Source: Flavobacteriales bacterium (GTDB taxonomy: Bacteria; Bacteroidota; Bacteroidia; Flavobacteriales_F; PHOS-HE28). From it: a stretch of 64,000 bases of DNA. How positions within the stretch are numbered: position 1 is the stretch's first letter; each line of letters starts with the position of its first letter. The DNA lies in NCBI GenBank assembly GCA_016703105.1, contig JADJCS010000002.1:186001-250000 (forward strand), written 5' to 3'. Below the pieces are notes generated by a model. It had not been told where the DNA came from. It ran no database searches and worked only from the letters and a program-made list of their open reading frames with translations. Both the position numbers and the translations under genes were made by a program. Of this stretch, positions 45,026-56,700 are shown piece by piece.

Positions 45026-47610
45026 ATGAAACGTACCGGTGTGCTCTTCGCGCTATTCCTCGCCGCATCGGCTGGCGCACAGACCTACGACATCCCACCT
45101 GTGCCAAACAATGAACCCCTGAGCGATGCCATAGGTTTTTGGGAGAACCTGGGGCAGGTGAAAAGCACGGCCGAAGATCCACAACCAGATGTGACCTTTT
45201 ATTCTCAGGGCGCCGTGCCCCGTGCCTTCATGCGCACCGGCGGCCAGGTCAGTTTTGTGCTCGGGCGGCACGATACGCTGACCACCACGCCGGACACACT
45301 CCACCGGCTTGACATGTCGCCAACGGGTGAAATGGCGCAGGAAGCCGACCCCGTAGGCGAGATGATCCGCACCTATCACGAGAACTATTACCTGCCTTGG
45401 ACCGGCGGCGGCGTGGAGGAGGTCCGTGGATACAATTATGTGGTGTATGAAGATTGGATCACCGGCATCGACCTACTCTTCTTCAGCGGCCGGGCCGGGC
45501 AGAAGATGGCTTTCGTGTGCCATCCCGGCAGCGATCCGGAGGTGAACCTCCAAGTGCAGTTCGATGGCTACGATCAGATGCATGTGGAACCCGACGGCAC
45601 CCTGCAACTCTTGTTCGGTGATCAGTGGGTGGAACTGCGCGAGGCAGTTGCGTACCAGTACGATGCCAACGACGACATCGACCTGCTGAACTGGACCGCA
45701 GAGTACGATGCCAACACCAGCCTGGGCATTACAAAGTTCACCTTCAGTAGCTATGATCCCGATCTACCCTTGGTGCTGTTGATCGGCCCGCCACCCCTGG
45801 GCGGCGGCGGCCCCACTACCCCGGGCCTGTGCTGGAGCACCTACTTCGGTGCCGACCAGCGCGATGATGTGCAGCGTAGCTGCACCGATGCGGCCAACAA
45901 CTACTACGTCGCAGGTTCCACCTCCAGCGATTTCCTGATTTTTCCGGAGGCGCCTGGTACAGAGTTCTATGCCAACGCGGGCGGTTTGGTATCCTTCGTT
46001 TACAAAGTGGACCAAAACGATGTATCCGCATGGCGTGTGTTCTATGGCGGCCAGGGAAACGAGAATACCGTTCCCGGGGGCCTTCTGGTGAAGGAGGGTG
46101 CCGAGCCCATGGTATACATGGCAGGCACCACGAATGCCACGACACTGGATGTCTTATCGGCAGGTACCGCCTACTACGATGGTGCGAGCACGTCAAGTCT
46201 GAACAAGGGCTTCATCGCAAAGTTCTCTGTTGCCTTAGGCGAGAGGTTCTGGTCAACGTATTTTGGCGAGACCGACCTTCTGATCAACGGGATGGCCCTG
46301 GGCGATCAGGACCGTATCTACCTGTGCGGACGAGGCGAGGGCTCCTTGCCGGTCGTCCAGGATACACCGCCTACAGGATCCTTGAACCGGCCCTATGGCG
46401 GCGGGCAGGACGGCTTCGGCGCCATGCTGAACGCCGATGACCGCCTGCAATGGATCAGTTGGTTCGATGGCGAAGCGGACGACGCTGCTTTCGAGGTGGT
46501 TACCCACGAGAATAAAGTTGTGTTCGCTGGCATTACCGAAAGCTCTGATTTCTACACGTATGATGGCGGTTCGGTCGCATGGGATCACGCCTTCAGCGGG
46601 AATTGGGCGATGCCTGGGTGGCTGAACTTGACCTGGACTGCGTACCGCAATGGATCAGCTGCTATGGTGCGGACCAATCGCAGAACTTCTCGACCATCAC
46701 CCTGGGGCGCAATGCGCTGGCGATCGATCCCATTACCGGTGATGTGATCATCGCGGGTTACGTGTTATGGGACGGATTGAACATCGTCCCGGGACCTGGT
46801 TGGTTCGACTACACCAGCGCGGTCCTCCAATTGAACGGTTTCGTTGCGCGCTTTAGCCATGGCGCTCGTGAGTTGATCTGGAGCAGCTACATCAGCGGCA
46901 GCGAAATGGTGGATATCCAATGCGCCTATGTGGATCCTCTGGGCAACCTCTTCCTGGCAGGCCGCACGCGCGATCTGAACCTGCAATTGCCATCGCAGCC
47001 GGGTATCTACCATACGGACATCATGCAGCAGGATCTTTTCAGCGGTTTCCCGGAGAACAGCGATGCCTTCCTGCTCTGCTTCGCACCCGGCAATTGGCTG
47101 GCCTACGGCAGTTACTTCGGCGGCAACGCCGGGAATAGCCATGAGTACATCTTCAGCATCCTGCGCCGGAACGGGAATATCTACACGGCCGGCTACACCA
47201 GCAAGCCCGATGGCTTGCCGCTCACCTACTTCCCGCTGCACGATACCAACGTGCCCGGCGTGTATTTCCAGGAATTCTATGGCGACGCCACCACGACCTT
47301 CACCAGCGACGGGTTCATAGCGGTCTTCTGTGCCGATGTCCTCACGGGCATTGAAGTGTTCGCCGACGATGGGCCGGCGGGCGTGGCTTGGGAAACGGAC
47401 GAGGGTGCGCTTATGCTGGCTGGACTTCCGCGCGGGCGCTTCGAGGGAAGCCTCCATGATGCGGCAGGCCGGGCGATCGTATCGTTCCAGGCGATCTCCG
47501 CTGGTGGAGGCTTGCCGTCAAGGATCCCAATACCACCGCTGGCTGAGGGCCTGTATGTGGTGAGTTTGCCGGAGGCCGGTTGGTTCGCCCGCTTTGTTCA
47601 CACGCGCTGA
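45026..47610 (+). pseudogene. DUF7948/SBBP surface protein gene with a one-base frameshift
   Basis: The first part starts MKRTGVLFALFLAASAGAQ, has the DUF7948-like domain (AIGFWENLGQVKSTAEDPQP, DVTFYSQGAVPRAFMRTGG) and SBBP repeats, and reads to HAFSGN. At GGG 46598-46600 one base appears missing. Restoring it joins ELGDAWVAELDLDCVPQWI and the rest of the propeller to a T9SS tail (MLAGLPRGRFEGSLHDAAGR, ending WFARFVHTR). The whole is about 861 residues. Confidence 0.87.
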
Positions 47611-47620
47611 ACAGAACCAG

Positions 47621-49003
47621 ATGGGTCGTCGCTGGACTTGGGCCGCTCTCGCCTGCGGTATTGCGGCATCTCTTGGTGCAAGCGCTCAGTATTGGGCGCC
47701 CGCCGGTATTCCTTTGCCTGTGAATAATCAACTCCATCAGATCTACACGGATACCGTGGGAGACGCGGTCTATTTTTGCGGGAGGCCGGTAGGGATCGAT
47801 TCTCTAGGGCAGTGCTACAAGTTGGTTGCTCGAACTCCCGATGGCTGGGAGTTAATGGGCCGCTTTTTGGGCGATATTCGTTCCTGTACCGCTTGGGGGG
47901 ACACTTTGGTCGTGGCCGCCACATACAAGGCGAACATGGGTGGTGATAGTATTCCGTACATCGTTGCATACTACGATCAGGCATGGCATCCGTTCGGCGC
48001 GTTCGATGAAGCAGTTACACGATTGCGCACATTCGGGACAGAGCTTTACGCGGTTGGCGTTTTTGTCGAAGCCGACGGCCACCTATGCTATGGTCTGGCC
48101 AGAAGACAGGGTGGCCAATGGGTGAACGTTGGGGATTTTCCGAATGACGGTGATGGTCAACTTGTTGGGGATGTTACCCAATGGAATGGCCAGTTGGTGG
48201 CTACAGGACAGATATCGGCTCCAGAAGGCAATGATGTGTTCATTTTCGATGGAAGCTCCTGGAGCCAATTGGGCCAAGGCATCTTAGGTTCCTTCGGTTA
48301 CGGCAAGCGCTTAGCGGTATATAACGGTGATCTTTATGTGGGCGGGGGCATCGGCATCGGGGTGGGTAATCCCGGCCATGCCATTTTGCGCTACGACGGC
48401 AGCCAGTTAGTGGCGGTCGGTGACACGGGCCTGCTTGTTCTTCCGGGTTGGTACGGGAACAATGGCGGCGTGGAAGACATGATGGTGCATGATGGCGAAC
48501 TGTTCGTGTGCGGGGCGTTCAACTATGCGGACGGGGTAAACAGCCGCGCGGTGGCGCGATGGAATGGCACTCACTGGTGCGCCGTAGGTGGAGAGCCGCA
48601 AACGGTTGTCATGACCTTAGGTTTCTACCACGATACGCTCTACATCAATTGCCCCGGCACCTTCGATGGGGTGGCGATGAACTATGTGGCCAAGTTCACC
48701 GCACCGGCCTACGTGGACAGTTGTTCATCGCCAGTGGGCGTAGATGAGTTGCCTCGTTCAGCGGGCGAGGATGCGTTATCCGCATGGCTAGATGCGGATG
48801 GCGTGTTGGTCATTAAGGGGCTGCCAACTGGTGAGCACCGGATCAGGGTTTACGATGCCTGGGGCCGCGTGGTGGCTGATGAACAGCTAACCAGTGTTCA
48901 TGCTACCCCTTCTTACATGAAGTTGCCACGGTTATCGACCGGGACCTATTCCGTGCATTGTCCGCACGATGGTCGTCGCGCCAGGTTTGCCTCGGTTCGC
49001 TGA
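47621..49003 (+). CDS. Beta-propeller surface protein with T9SS type A sorting domain
   Basis: The 460-residue protein begins MGRRWTWAALACGIAASLGASAQ. Its repeats are of the GGQWVNVGDFPNDGDG, GSSWSQLGQGILGS, YNGDLYVGGGIGIG and HDGELFVCGAFNYADG type, a Kelch/galactose-oxidase-like propeller found in many Bacteroidota secreted proteins. The T9SS tail (about 390-460) ends CPHDGRRARFASVR. It starts 10 bases after the previous gene, so the two are co-transcribed. Confidence 0.87.
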   Translation: MGRRWTWAALACGIAASLGASAQYWAPAGIPLPVNNQLHQIYTDTVGDAVYFCGRPVGIDSLGQCYKLVARTPDGWELMGRFLGDIRSCTAWGDTLVVAATYKANMGGDSIPYIVAYYDQAWHPFGAFDEAVTRLRTFGTELYAVGVFVEADGHLCYGLARRQGGQWVNVGDFPNDGDGQLVGDVTQWNGQLVATGQISAPEGNDVFIFDGSSWSQLGQGILGSFGYGKRLAVYNGDLYVGGGIGIGVGNPGHAILRYDGSQLVAVGDTGLLVLPGWYGNNGGVEDMMVHDGELFVCGAFNYADGVNSRAVARWNGTHWCAVGGEPQTVVMTLGFYHDTLYINCPGTFDGVAMNYVAKFTAPAYVDSCSSPVGVDELPRSAGEDALSAWLDADGVLVIKGLPTGEHRIRVYDAWGRVVADEQLTSVHATPSYMKLPRLSTGTYSVHCPHDGRRARFASVR

Positions 49004-49081
49004 TCAGCACCAACCGCGCCACTTCGTAGCATCCTTGTTGATCGGTGGTATCCGGGCCAATGGTCCGCGCGGATCAAATTC

Positions 49082-49089
49082 TACCTTGC
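49082..49089 (+). promoter_or_regulatory. -7 box TACCTTGC before recQ
   Basis: TACCTTGC lies 15 bases before the ATG at 49105 and downstream of the alternative start at 49045, supporting the shorter protein. Confidence 0.5.
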
Positions 49090-49104
49090 CCGCTTCAGAT
49101 CGAC

Positions 49105-50940
<1,836 letters not shown>

Positions 50941-50961
50941 TCCGGCTGTACCACCGACTTC

Positions 50962-50969
50962 TATTTTTG
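50962..50969 (+). promoter_or_regulatory. -7 box TATTTTTG
   Basis: A perfect TAnnTTTG box lies 79 bases before the ATG at 51049, just after the recQ stop. Confidence 0.55.
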
Positions 50970-51048
50970 CCCTCGACCAGCGTGCTGGCTTCGGGCCGAC
51001 GATCGGAACGGTGTTTGCCTGAGCGCGCTCCACTTGAACGAAAAAACC

Positions 51049-51855
51049 ATGCGAACCATTCTTCTCCCTGCGGCCCTCGGCCTTTCATTGCTTGCCCCTG
51101 CCCAAAAAACGGACCCCAAGCATACCAATTACTACAAGGTTCCGCCGCCGATCGAGACACCCGAGATGCTCGTGGAGTTCAAGGACCCCGTGGCCCAAAT
51201 GGCGATGTGCAAGGTCCGCGTTCAGTTCACCAACAAAACGCCGGACTACCTCCTCATTAACGCCTCTGAGATCAAATTCACCATTGCAGGAAACAGCTAT
51301 TCGCCCAAGGACCGGGACTTCTTGATCAAGCCCAACGACAACATCTCCCGCACCTTGGAAGTCACGGGATCGGATCTCCATGCCGATGCGTTCACGCTCG
51401 ATTTCGGTGGACTGAGCCGTGTGCCTCGGGCGGGAAAGGCAGCCACATTGGACGATTTCGACCTGCCGGCTTCCCAGAACACGGTGGGGTCCGGCCCTTT
51501 CCAGTTGAATCTGCTCAACCTTGAGAAGACCACCGCGAAGACCGTGGCCAAGTTCAAAGTGACCTACACTGGCGACAAGATCGCCTTGATCGATCCCAGC
51601 CAGGTCGCGGTGAAGATCGAATCCGGCCAGCAGTTCGCGAACGCGGCCAGCAAGAGCAAGGAGATCATGCTTTCCCGGGGCGAGGAGGACACTTTCAATG
51701 TGATCGCGGAGATCCCGGGCAAGATCGTGGACATGCAATTCGCCAATATGAAACTGGTCTGGAACAAGGCCTTCGTGGAAACGAGCGCGGTCCCGTTCCG
51801 AGCGGGTGGGGCGTCGTTCACATTGGACCCCGGACTGACGCAGGGCAAGAACTAG
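51049..51855 (+). CDS. Secreted protein, unknown function
   Basis: The 268-residue protein begins MRTILLPAALGLSLLAPAQ with an A-rich stretch (AAAAAACC) just before the ATG, the usual ribosome-entry context in Bacteroidota. The mature part is predicted all-beta, with two similar halves (VRVQFTNKTPDYLLINASEI and KVTYTGDKIALIDPSQVAV) that suggest two Ig-like domains. No known family or T9SS tail is seen. Confidence 0.75.
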   Translation: MRTILLPAALGLSLLAPAQKTDPKHTNYYKVPPPIETPEMLVEFKDPVAQMAMCKVRVQFTNKTPDYLLINASEIKFTIAGNSYSPKDRDFLIKPNDNISRTLEVTGSDLHADAFTLDFGGLSRVPRAGKAATLDDFDLPASQNTVGSGPFQLNLLNLEKTTAKTVAKFKVTYTGDKIALIDPSQVAVKIESGQQFANAASKSKEIMLSRGEEDTFNVIAEIPGKIVDMQFANMKLVWNKAFVETSAVPFRAGGASFTLDPGLTQGKN

Positions 51856-51960
51856 TTGACCCCGCTACCGGTTCTGGAGAAGGCCGTTCGGTTCACCCCG
51901 CGCGGCCTTCTGGGCTCTTCGATCGGCTCCTGGCCGCGGTGAGCGCGGTGTTGGAAAAGG

Positions 51961-51987
51961 AAAAGGCCATCCGAAGATGACCTTTTT
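51961..51987. terminator. Bidirectional terminator between a secreted protein and tRNA-Asp
   Basis: An 11-bp stem (51961-51971 with 51976-51986, one wobble) has loop CGAA on the plus strand, which is the stable UUCG tetraloop in the minus-strand RNA. On the plus strand it is followed by T, and on the minus strand the A-rich left arm gives a T run. It serves both the secreted-protein gene and the tRNA. Confidence 0.75.
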
Positions 51988-51988
51988 G

Positions 51989-52062
51989 CGGACCGGACGG
52001 GACTCGAACCCGCGACCTCCGCCGTGACAGGGCGGCATTCTAACCAGCTGAACTACCAGTCC
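51989..52062 (-). tRNA. tRNA-Asp (GTC anticodon)
   Basis: The 74-base gene folds as a cloverleaf: acceptor GGACTGG/CCGGTCC with one wobble, D-arm with AGCTGGTTAGA, anticodon stem CCGCC/GGCGG with loop CTGTCAC (anticodon GTC at 52028-52026), and T-arm GCGGG-TTCGAGT-CCCGT. The discriminator base is G and no CCA is encoded. Confidence 0.95.
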
Positions 52063-52092
52063 GTTCAGCTCCAGTTCCCACCGGAGCGGCTG

Positions 52093-52123
52093 CAAATGTA
52101 GCTGCAAGCGGAGAATGTGCAAA
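52093..52123 (-). promoter_or_regulatory. Consensus promoter TTTG-N19-TACATTTG of tRNA-Asp
   Basis: TTTG at 52123-52120 and TACATTTG at 52100-52093 are spaced by exactly 19 bases, the textbook Bacteroidota sigma-70 promoter. The tRNA starts 31 bases downstream. It is the reference for the other -7 boxes listed here. Confidence 0.8.
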
Positions 52124-52151
52124 CGGGACGAATGGAGAATATGAGAAAGCC

Positions 52152-53075
52152 TTAGTACAGGCGGGAGCGCTTGGTGAGGAATTCCAGCAGCAGGGGCTCG
52201 AAACCCGCGTTGATGTCCGCTTCCACCAGATCGATGCGGTATTGGCCGCACTTCAATTTGAGCCGATGCCAGCGTTCGGCCACCGCGGACTTGTAGGCTT
52301 CCCGCACTTCGGCCGGGTGCGCCTTCACTTGGGCACCGGTCTCCACGTCCACGAAGGTGTATGGGCGGTCCTGGAGGTCGAGGTCCAGTTCGCGCTTGCG
52401 ATCCACCACATGGAAGAGGATGATGTCGTGTTTGTTGAACCGCAAATGCTGGAGGGCATCGAAGACCTCGGCCTCACGATCGTCACTGTCCAACATATCG
52501 CTGAGCACGACCACCAAGCTGCGCCGATGGGCCCGCTGCGCGATGTGGTTCAGGGCGTCCACCACGCTGGTGGTGCGGCCACGCGCGGGCGCGTTCTGGC
52601 CGAGCAAGGCCTCCAGGTGGCCCATGAGATGGCGGAGATGCACGGCGTTGCTGCGCGCTTCCTCCGCTACGAGCACTTTCTCGCTGAAGGTGGTGAGGCC
52701 TACGGCATCGCGCTGCTTTCGCAGAAGTTGGATGAACGAAGCCGCCGCATGCACCGCGAATTCCACCTTGTTGAACTCCTTGACGTCTTCTTTCGCTGGG
52801 AAGTACATCGAACTGCTTGCGTCCACCACCAAGTGGCAGCGCAAATTGGTCTCCTCCTCGTACCGCTTCACGAAGAGCTTATCCGTGCGGGCATAGAGCT
52901 TCCAGTCGATGTGCCGGGTGCTTTCGCCGGAATTGTAAGCTCGATGCTCCGCGAACTCCACACTGAAGCCATGGAAAGGGCTCTTGTGCAGACCGGCCAG
53001 GAAGCCCTCCACCACCTGGCGGGCCTTGAACTCGAGCGCGCTAAGGGCTTGGATGGATCGCTGTTCGATAGGCAT
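52152..53075 (-). CDS. DUF58 (vWA-like) domain protein
   Basis: The 307-residue protein has the DUF58 hallmarks SVEFAEHRAYNSGESTRHIDWKLYARTDKLFVKRY and a von Willebrand A metal site (VVDASSSMYF, the D-x-S-x-S MIDAS). Members usually work with a MoxR AAA ATPase, but none is nearby. It is soluble and likely cytoplasmic. Confidence 0.9.
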   Translation of the reverse strand: MPIEQRSIQALSALEFKARQVVEGFLAGLHKSPFHGFSVEFAEHRAYNSGESTRHIDWKLYARTDKLFVKRYEEETNLRCHLVVDASSSMYFPAKEDVKEFNKVEFAVHAAASFIQLLRKQRDAVGLTTFSEKVLVAEEARSNAVHLRHLMGHLEALLGQNAPARGRTTSVVDALNHIAQRAHRRSLVVVLSDMLDSDDREAEVFDALQHLRFNKHDIILFHVVDRKRELDLDLQDRPYTFVDVETGAQVKAHPAEVREAYKSAVAERWHRLKLKCGQYRIDLVEADINAGFEPLLLEFLTKRSRLY

Positions 53076-53082
53076 GGGCGCG

Positions 53083-53090
53083 CAAAGCTA
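53083..53090 (-). promoter_or_regulatory. -7 box TAGCTTTG before the DUF58 gene
   Basis: A perfect TAnnTTTG box ends 7 bases before the ATG at 53075, so the mRNA has little or no leader. Confidence 0.6.
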
Positions 53091-53129
53091 GCGCAAGCCA
53101 TCACGGGCCGACCGAAGGAATAGGAACGG

Positions 53130-53156
53130 AAAAGGCCCCACAACCGGGGCCCTTCC
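53130..53156 (-). terminator. Terminator of trxA
   Basis: On the minus strand a 6-bp core stem GGCCCC/GGGGCC (53134-53139 with 53146-53151), extended by A-T and G-T pairs, is followed by TTTTCC. It lies about 20 bases after the trxA stop. Confidence 0.65.
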
Positions 53157-53176
53157 TATTGCGATGCGCGTGTGCG

Positions 53177-53497
53177 CTAGGCGAGTTGCCCTTCGAGCTT
53201 CTGTGTGAGTTGGGCCTTCGGCACAGCGCCCACGCTGCGGTCCACCACCTCGCCGTTCTTGAAGAACAGGATCGTGGGGATACTGCGGATGCCGTACTTC
53301 ATGCTGACCTGGGCATTATTGTCCACGTTCAGCTTGCCGATCACGGCCTTGCCGTCATACTCCTTGCTCAGTTCCTCCACCACGGGGCCCACCATGCGGC
53401 AGGGTCCGCACCATTCCGCCCAGAAGTCGACGAGTACGGGCTTGTCGCTCTTCAGGACGAGTTCTTCGAAGTTGCTATCGGTCAGTTCAAGTGCCAT
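53177..53497 (-). CDS. trxA: Thioredoxin
   Basis: The 106-residue protein has the redox site WAEWCGPCRMVGP and the cis-proline strand IRSIPTILFFKNGE. It reduces disulfides in the cytoplasm. I start at MALELTDSNFEELVLK, the normal start for the family; the open frame to 53614 gives an unrelated Arg/Thr-rich extension. Confidence 0.95.
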   Translation of the reverse strand: MALELTDSNFEELVLKSDKPVLVDFWAEWCGPCRMVGPVVEELSKEYDGKAVIGKLNVDNNAQVSMKYGIRSIPTILFFKNGEVVDRSVGAVPKAQLTQKLEGQLA

Positions 53498-53627
53498 GGT
53501 CAGTGGGTCGCTTACCGCGCCCTTTGTTGGTTGCGTTTTCTCTTCGTGGCGTTCGGTCCGCAATATGGTTGGATCCCTGGTTCGATCCGCAAGGACCGGC
53601 TCCAACTTTCTCACGTTGTTCGGTGCG

Positions 53628-53635
53628 CAAAGGTA
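53628..53635 (-). promoter_or_regulatory. -7 box TACCTTTG upstream of trxA
   Basis: A perfect TAnnTTTG box lies about 130 bases before the trxA start, between dnaE and trxA. It implies a long leader, or a different promoter closer to the gene. Confidence 0.45.
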
Positions 53636-53725
53636 CCCCAGTGCGTCAATTTTCTTGCCATGGAAACTATTCTGACGATCAGTCAGTGCAGCCGCAGGCT
53701 CCCAAGCTTGGAGGAAATGGATCGG

Positions 53726-56700
53726 CTAGCTTAAGCTCCAACTCACCTGGGCCAGCCCGTCCAACCCACGGATCAGGTCCTCGCTCACCGTCACGCTCAA
53801 ACCTTTGCTAGGCGCCTCCACCACCATGTTCTCGTGCGGACTGGCGATCTGGAAGCTCACCTTGCATTTGCCGGGTGAGGAGCGCAGCAGCAGTCCAAGC
53901 TCGCGGGCCAGATCGTCGTCCACGCGCTCGGCCTCCAGCTTCAGGTTCAATTTGGTGATGTACTTCTCGCGCACATCGCTCAACAGGTCCATGCTGCTGA
54001 TCTTGAACTCCATCTGGCCCTCGTCGCGCCCCCAGGTGCGTTCCGCAGCGCGGCCTTTCACGAAGAGCAACGTGCCCTGTTGCAGGTAGAGCTTGTACTT
54101 CATGTAGTCCTCGCTGAAGAGCATGAAGTCGTGCGATCCCGCATGGTCTTCCAAGGAGAAGCTGCCGAAGGGCTTGCCGCTTTTGGCGATGCGGTGCTCG
54201 GCCTTGGTCACGATCCCGGCGAAGGAGACATCCCGACCGGCGAGCGCCTTCAGATCCGTGAGTTGTACGAGCGTGTTGTGGCAGAGGTGCTTGATCTCCA
54301 ACCGGTGATCGTCCAGCGGATGTCCGCTCAGGTAGAAGCCGATCACTTCCTTTTCGTAGTGCAATTTCTCCAATGCGCTCCATCCTTCGATCTGCGGAAG
54401 GGTGGGTTCGGGGATCCCCGCGCCTTCGGTGCCCAGGTCGAACATGTTCACCTGCGAGGAGTCCTCACCGTCCTGATGTTGCTGGCCATAACGGGCCAAT
54501 GTTTCCATGAAGGTCGGCCTGCCTTCACCCGCACTGTGGAAGAAGACCGCGCGTTGCACCTTCAATGAATCGAAGGCGCCAGCGTATGCTAAACTCTCCA
54601 GGGCTTTGCGGTTCGCGGCCCGAAGGCTCACTCGGCGCATCAGGTCGAACACCGTGATGAACGGTCCGTCTTTTTCGCGTTCCTGCACGATGGTCTCCAC
54701 CGCGCCTTCGCCCACACCTTTTACCGCGCCCAATCCGCAGCGGATCTGCCCCGCCTTGTTCACGCTGAACTGGAACTGGCTCTCGTTCACATCCGGCCCG
54801 AGCACCTTGATGCCCATGCGGCGGCATTCCTCCATGAAGAAGGTGACCTTGTCGATGCTGCTCTGCGAATGCGTGAGCACCGCCGCCATGAACTCGCTCG
54901 GGTAGTTCGCCTTCAACCAGGCGGTCTGGTAGGCGACGAAGGCGTAACAGGTGCTGTGTGATTTGTTGAAGGCGTACTGCGCGAAGGCCTCCCAGTCGGT
55001 CCACACCTTGGCGCACACTTTCGCTTCGAGGCCATTGGCGGAGGTTCCCTCCAGGAACTTGCCCTTCATCTTGTCCAGCGTGGCGCGGTCCTTCTTGCCC
55101 ATCGCCTTACGCAACACGTCGGCGTCGCCTTTGCTGAAACCGGCGAGTTTCTGGCTGAGCAACATCACCTGTTCCTGGTAGACCGTGATGCCATAGGTCT
55201 CCTTCAGCAACTCCTCCATCTCCGGCAGGTCGTAGCTGATCTTCTCCAAACCGTGCTTGCGCCGGATGAAGCTGGGGATGTATTCCAGCGGGCCGGGCCG
55301 GTACAGCGCGTTCATGGCGATGAGGTCGCCGAATTTGTCCGCCTTCAGTTCGCGCAGGTACTTCTGCATGCCCACGCTCTCGAACTGGAACGTGCCGTTC
55401 GTCTCGGCACGCTGGTAGAGCGCGTAGGTCTTCGCGTCATCGAGCGGAATGGCGTCGATGTCGATCCGGATCCCGTGGTTCGCGTCGATCATGCGCAGCG
55501 CATCGCGGATGATGGTGAGCGTCTTGAGCCCCAGGAAGTCCATCTTGATCACGCCCGCGTCCTCGATCACCTTGCCATCGTACTGTGTGATGTAGAGCTG
55601 GCTCTCCTTGCTCACGCACACCGGGATGATCTCCGTGAGATCACTGGGCGCGATGATGATGCCCGCCGCATGGATGCCCACACCGCGCACGCTGCCTTCC
55701 ACCTTTTCGGCTTCGCGCAGCACGTCGGCGGTGAGCTCGCCGCTTTCCAAGATCTCGCGTAACTGCTTCACGTTGGCGATCTCGTCCGCGCCGAGGTTCT
55801 CTTTCGCTTTCAAGCTGCCTTCACCTTCCAGCGGCGCACGGAGCACGCGGCCCAGTTCGATGCCGGGGCGTTCCGGGACCAACTTCGCCAGGCGATCGGC
55901 CTCCTGGAGCGGGAGGTCCATTACGCGGCTCACGTCGCGGATGCTGCTCTTGGCCGCCATGCCGCCGTAGGTCACGATCTGCGCCACCTGGTTGCGGCCG
56001 TACTTCTCCACCACGTAGTCGATCACTTTCTGCCGGCCTTCGTCGTCAAAGTCGGTGTCGATATCGGGCATGCTCTTGCGGTCCGGGTTCAGGAACCGCT
56101 CGAAGAGCAGGTCGTACTTGATCGGGTCGATGTTGGTGATGCCCGTGCAATACGCCACCACGCTTCCGGCCGCGCTACCCCGGCCCGGACCGATCAGCAC
56201 ACCGATGTCGCGGCCGTGGTTGATGAAGTCCTGCGTGATGAGGAAGTAGCCGCTGAAGCCCATCGTGCGGATGGTGAACAGCTCGAAGTCGATGCGCTCC
56301 TTGATCTTCGGATCCAAACTTTCGATGCCTCCCACGAGCCCGCGCTCTATACCGTCGCTGGCCACTGGCTGCTGGCCGCTCGCCACTGGCCGCTCACCAC
56401 TGGCCAGATAGCGCCGGATGGCGCCTTGATACGTGAGGTGCTTCAGGTATTCATCCTGATCGGCGAAGCCCTCGGGGATCTGGAAGTTGGGGAGGAGGAT
56501 GTCCTTCTTCAACTTCAGCGGCTCGATCTTGTCGACGATCAAGTTCGTGTTGTCCAGCGCCTCGGGCAGGTCGCTGAACACCGTGCTCATCTGCGCGGTG
56601 GTCTTGAAGAAGAACTCATCGTTGTAGAAGGCGAAGCGCTTGCCCTTGGAGCCTTCCTCATCGCCGTCATCCGCCTTCGGCGTGCTCTGCTTCTCGCCGG

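Noticed and set aside
53498..53614. Longer N-terminus of thioredoxin
   Set aside because: The extra residues do not match the family and the usual MALELTDSNF start is present.
56358..56406. Intein or intron in dnaE
   Set aside because: The insertion is only about 17 residues and has no splice or homing motifs; a repeat insertion explains it better.
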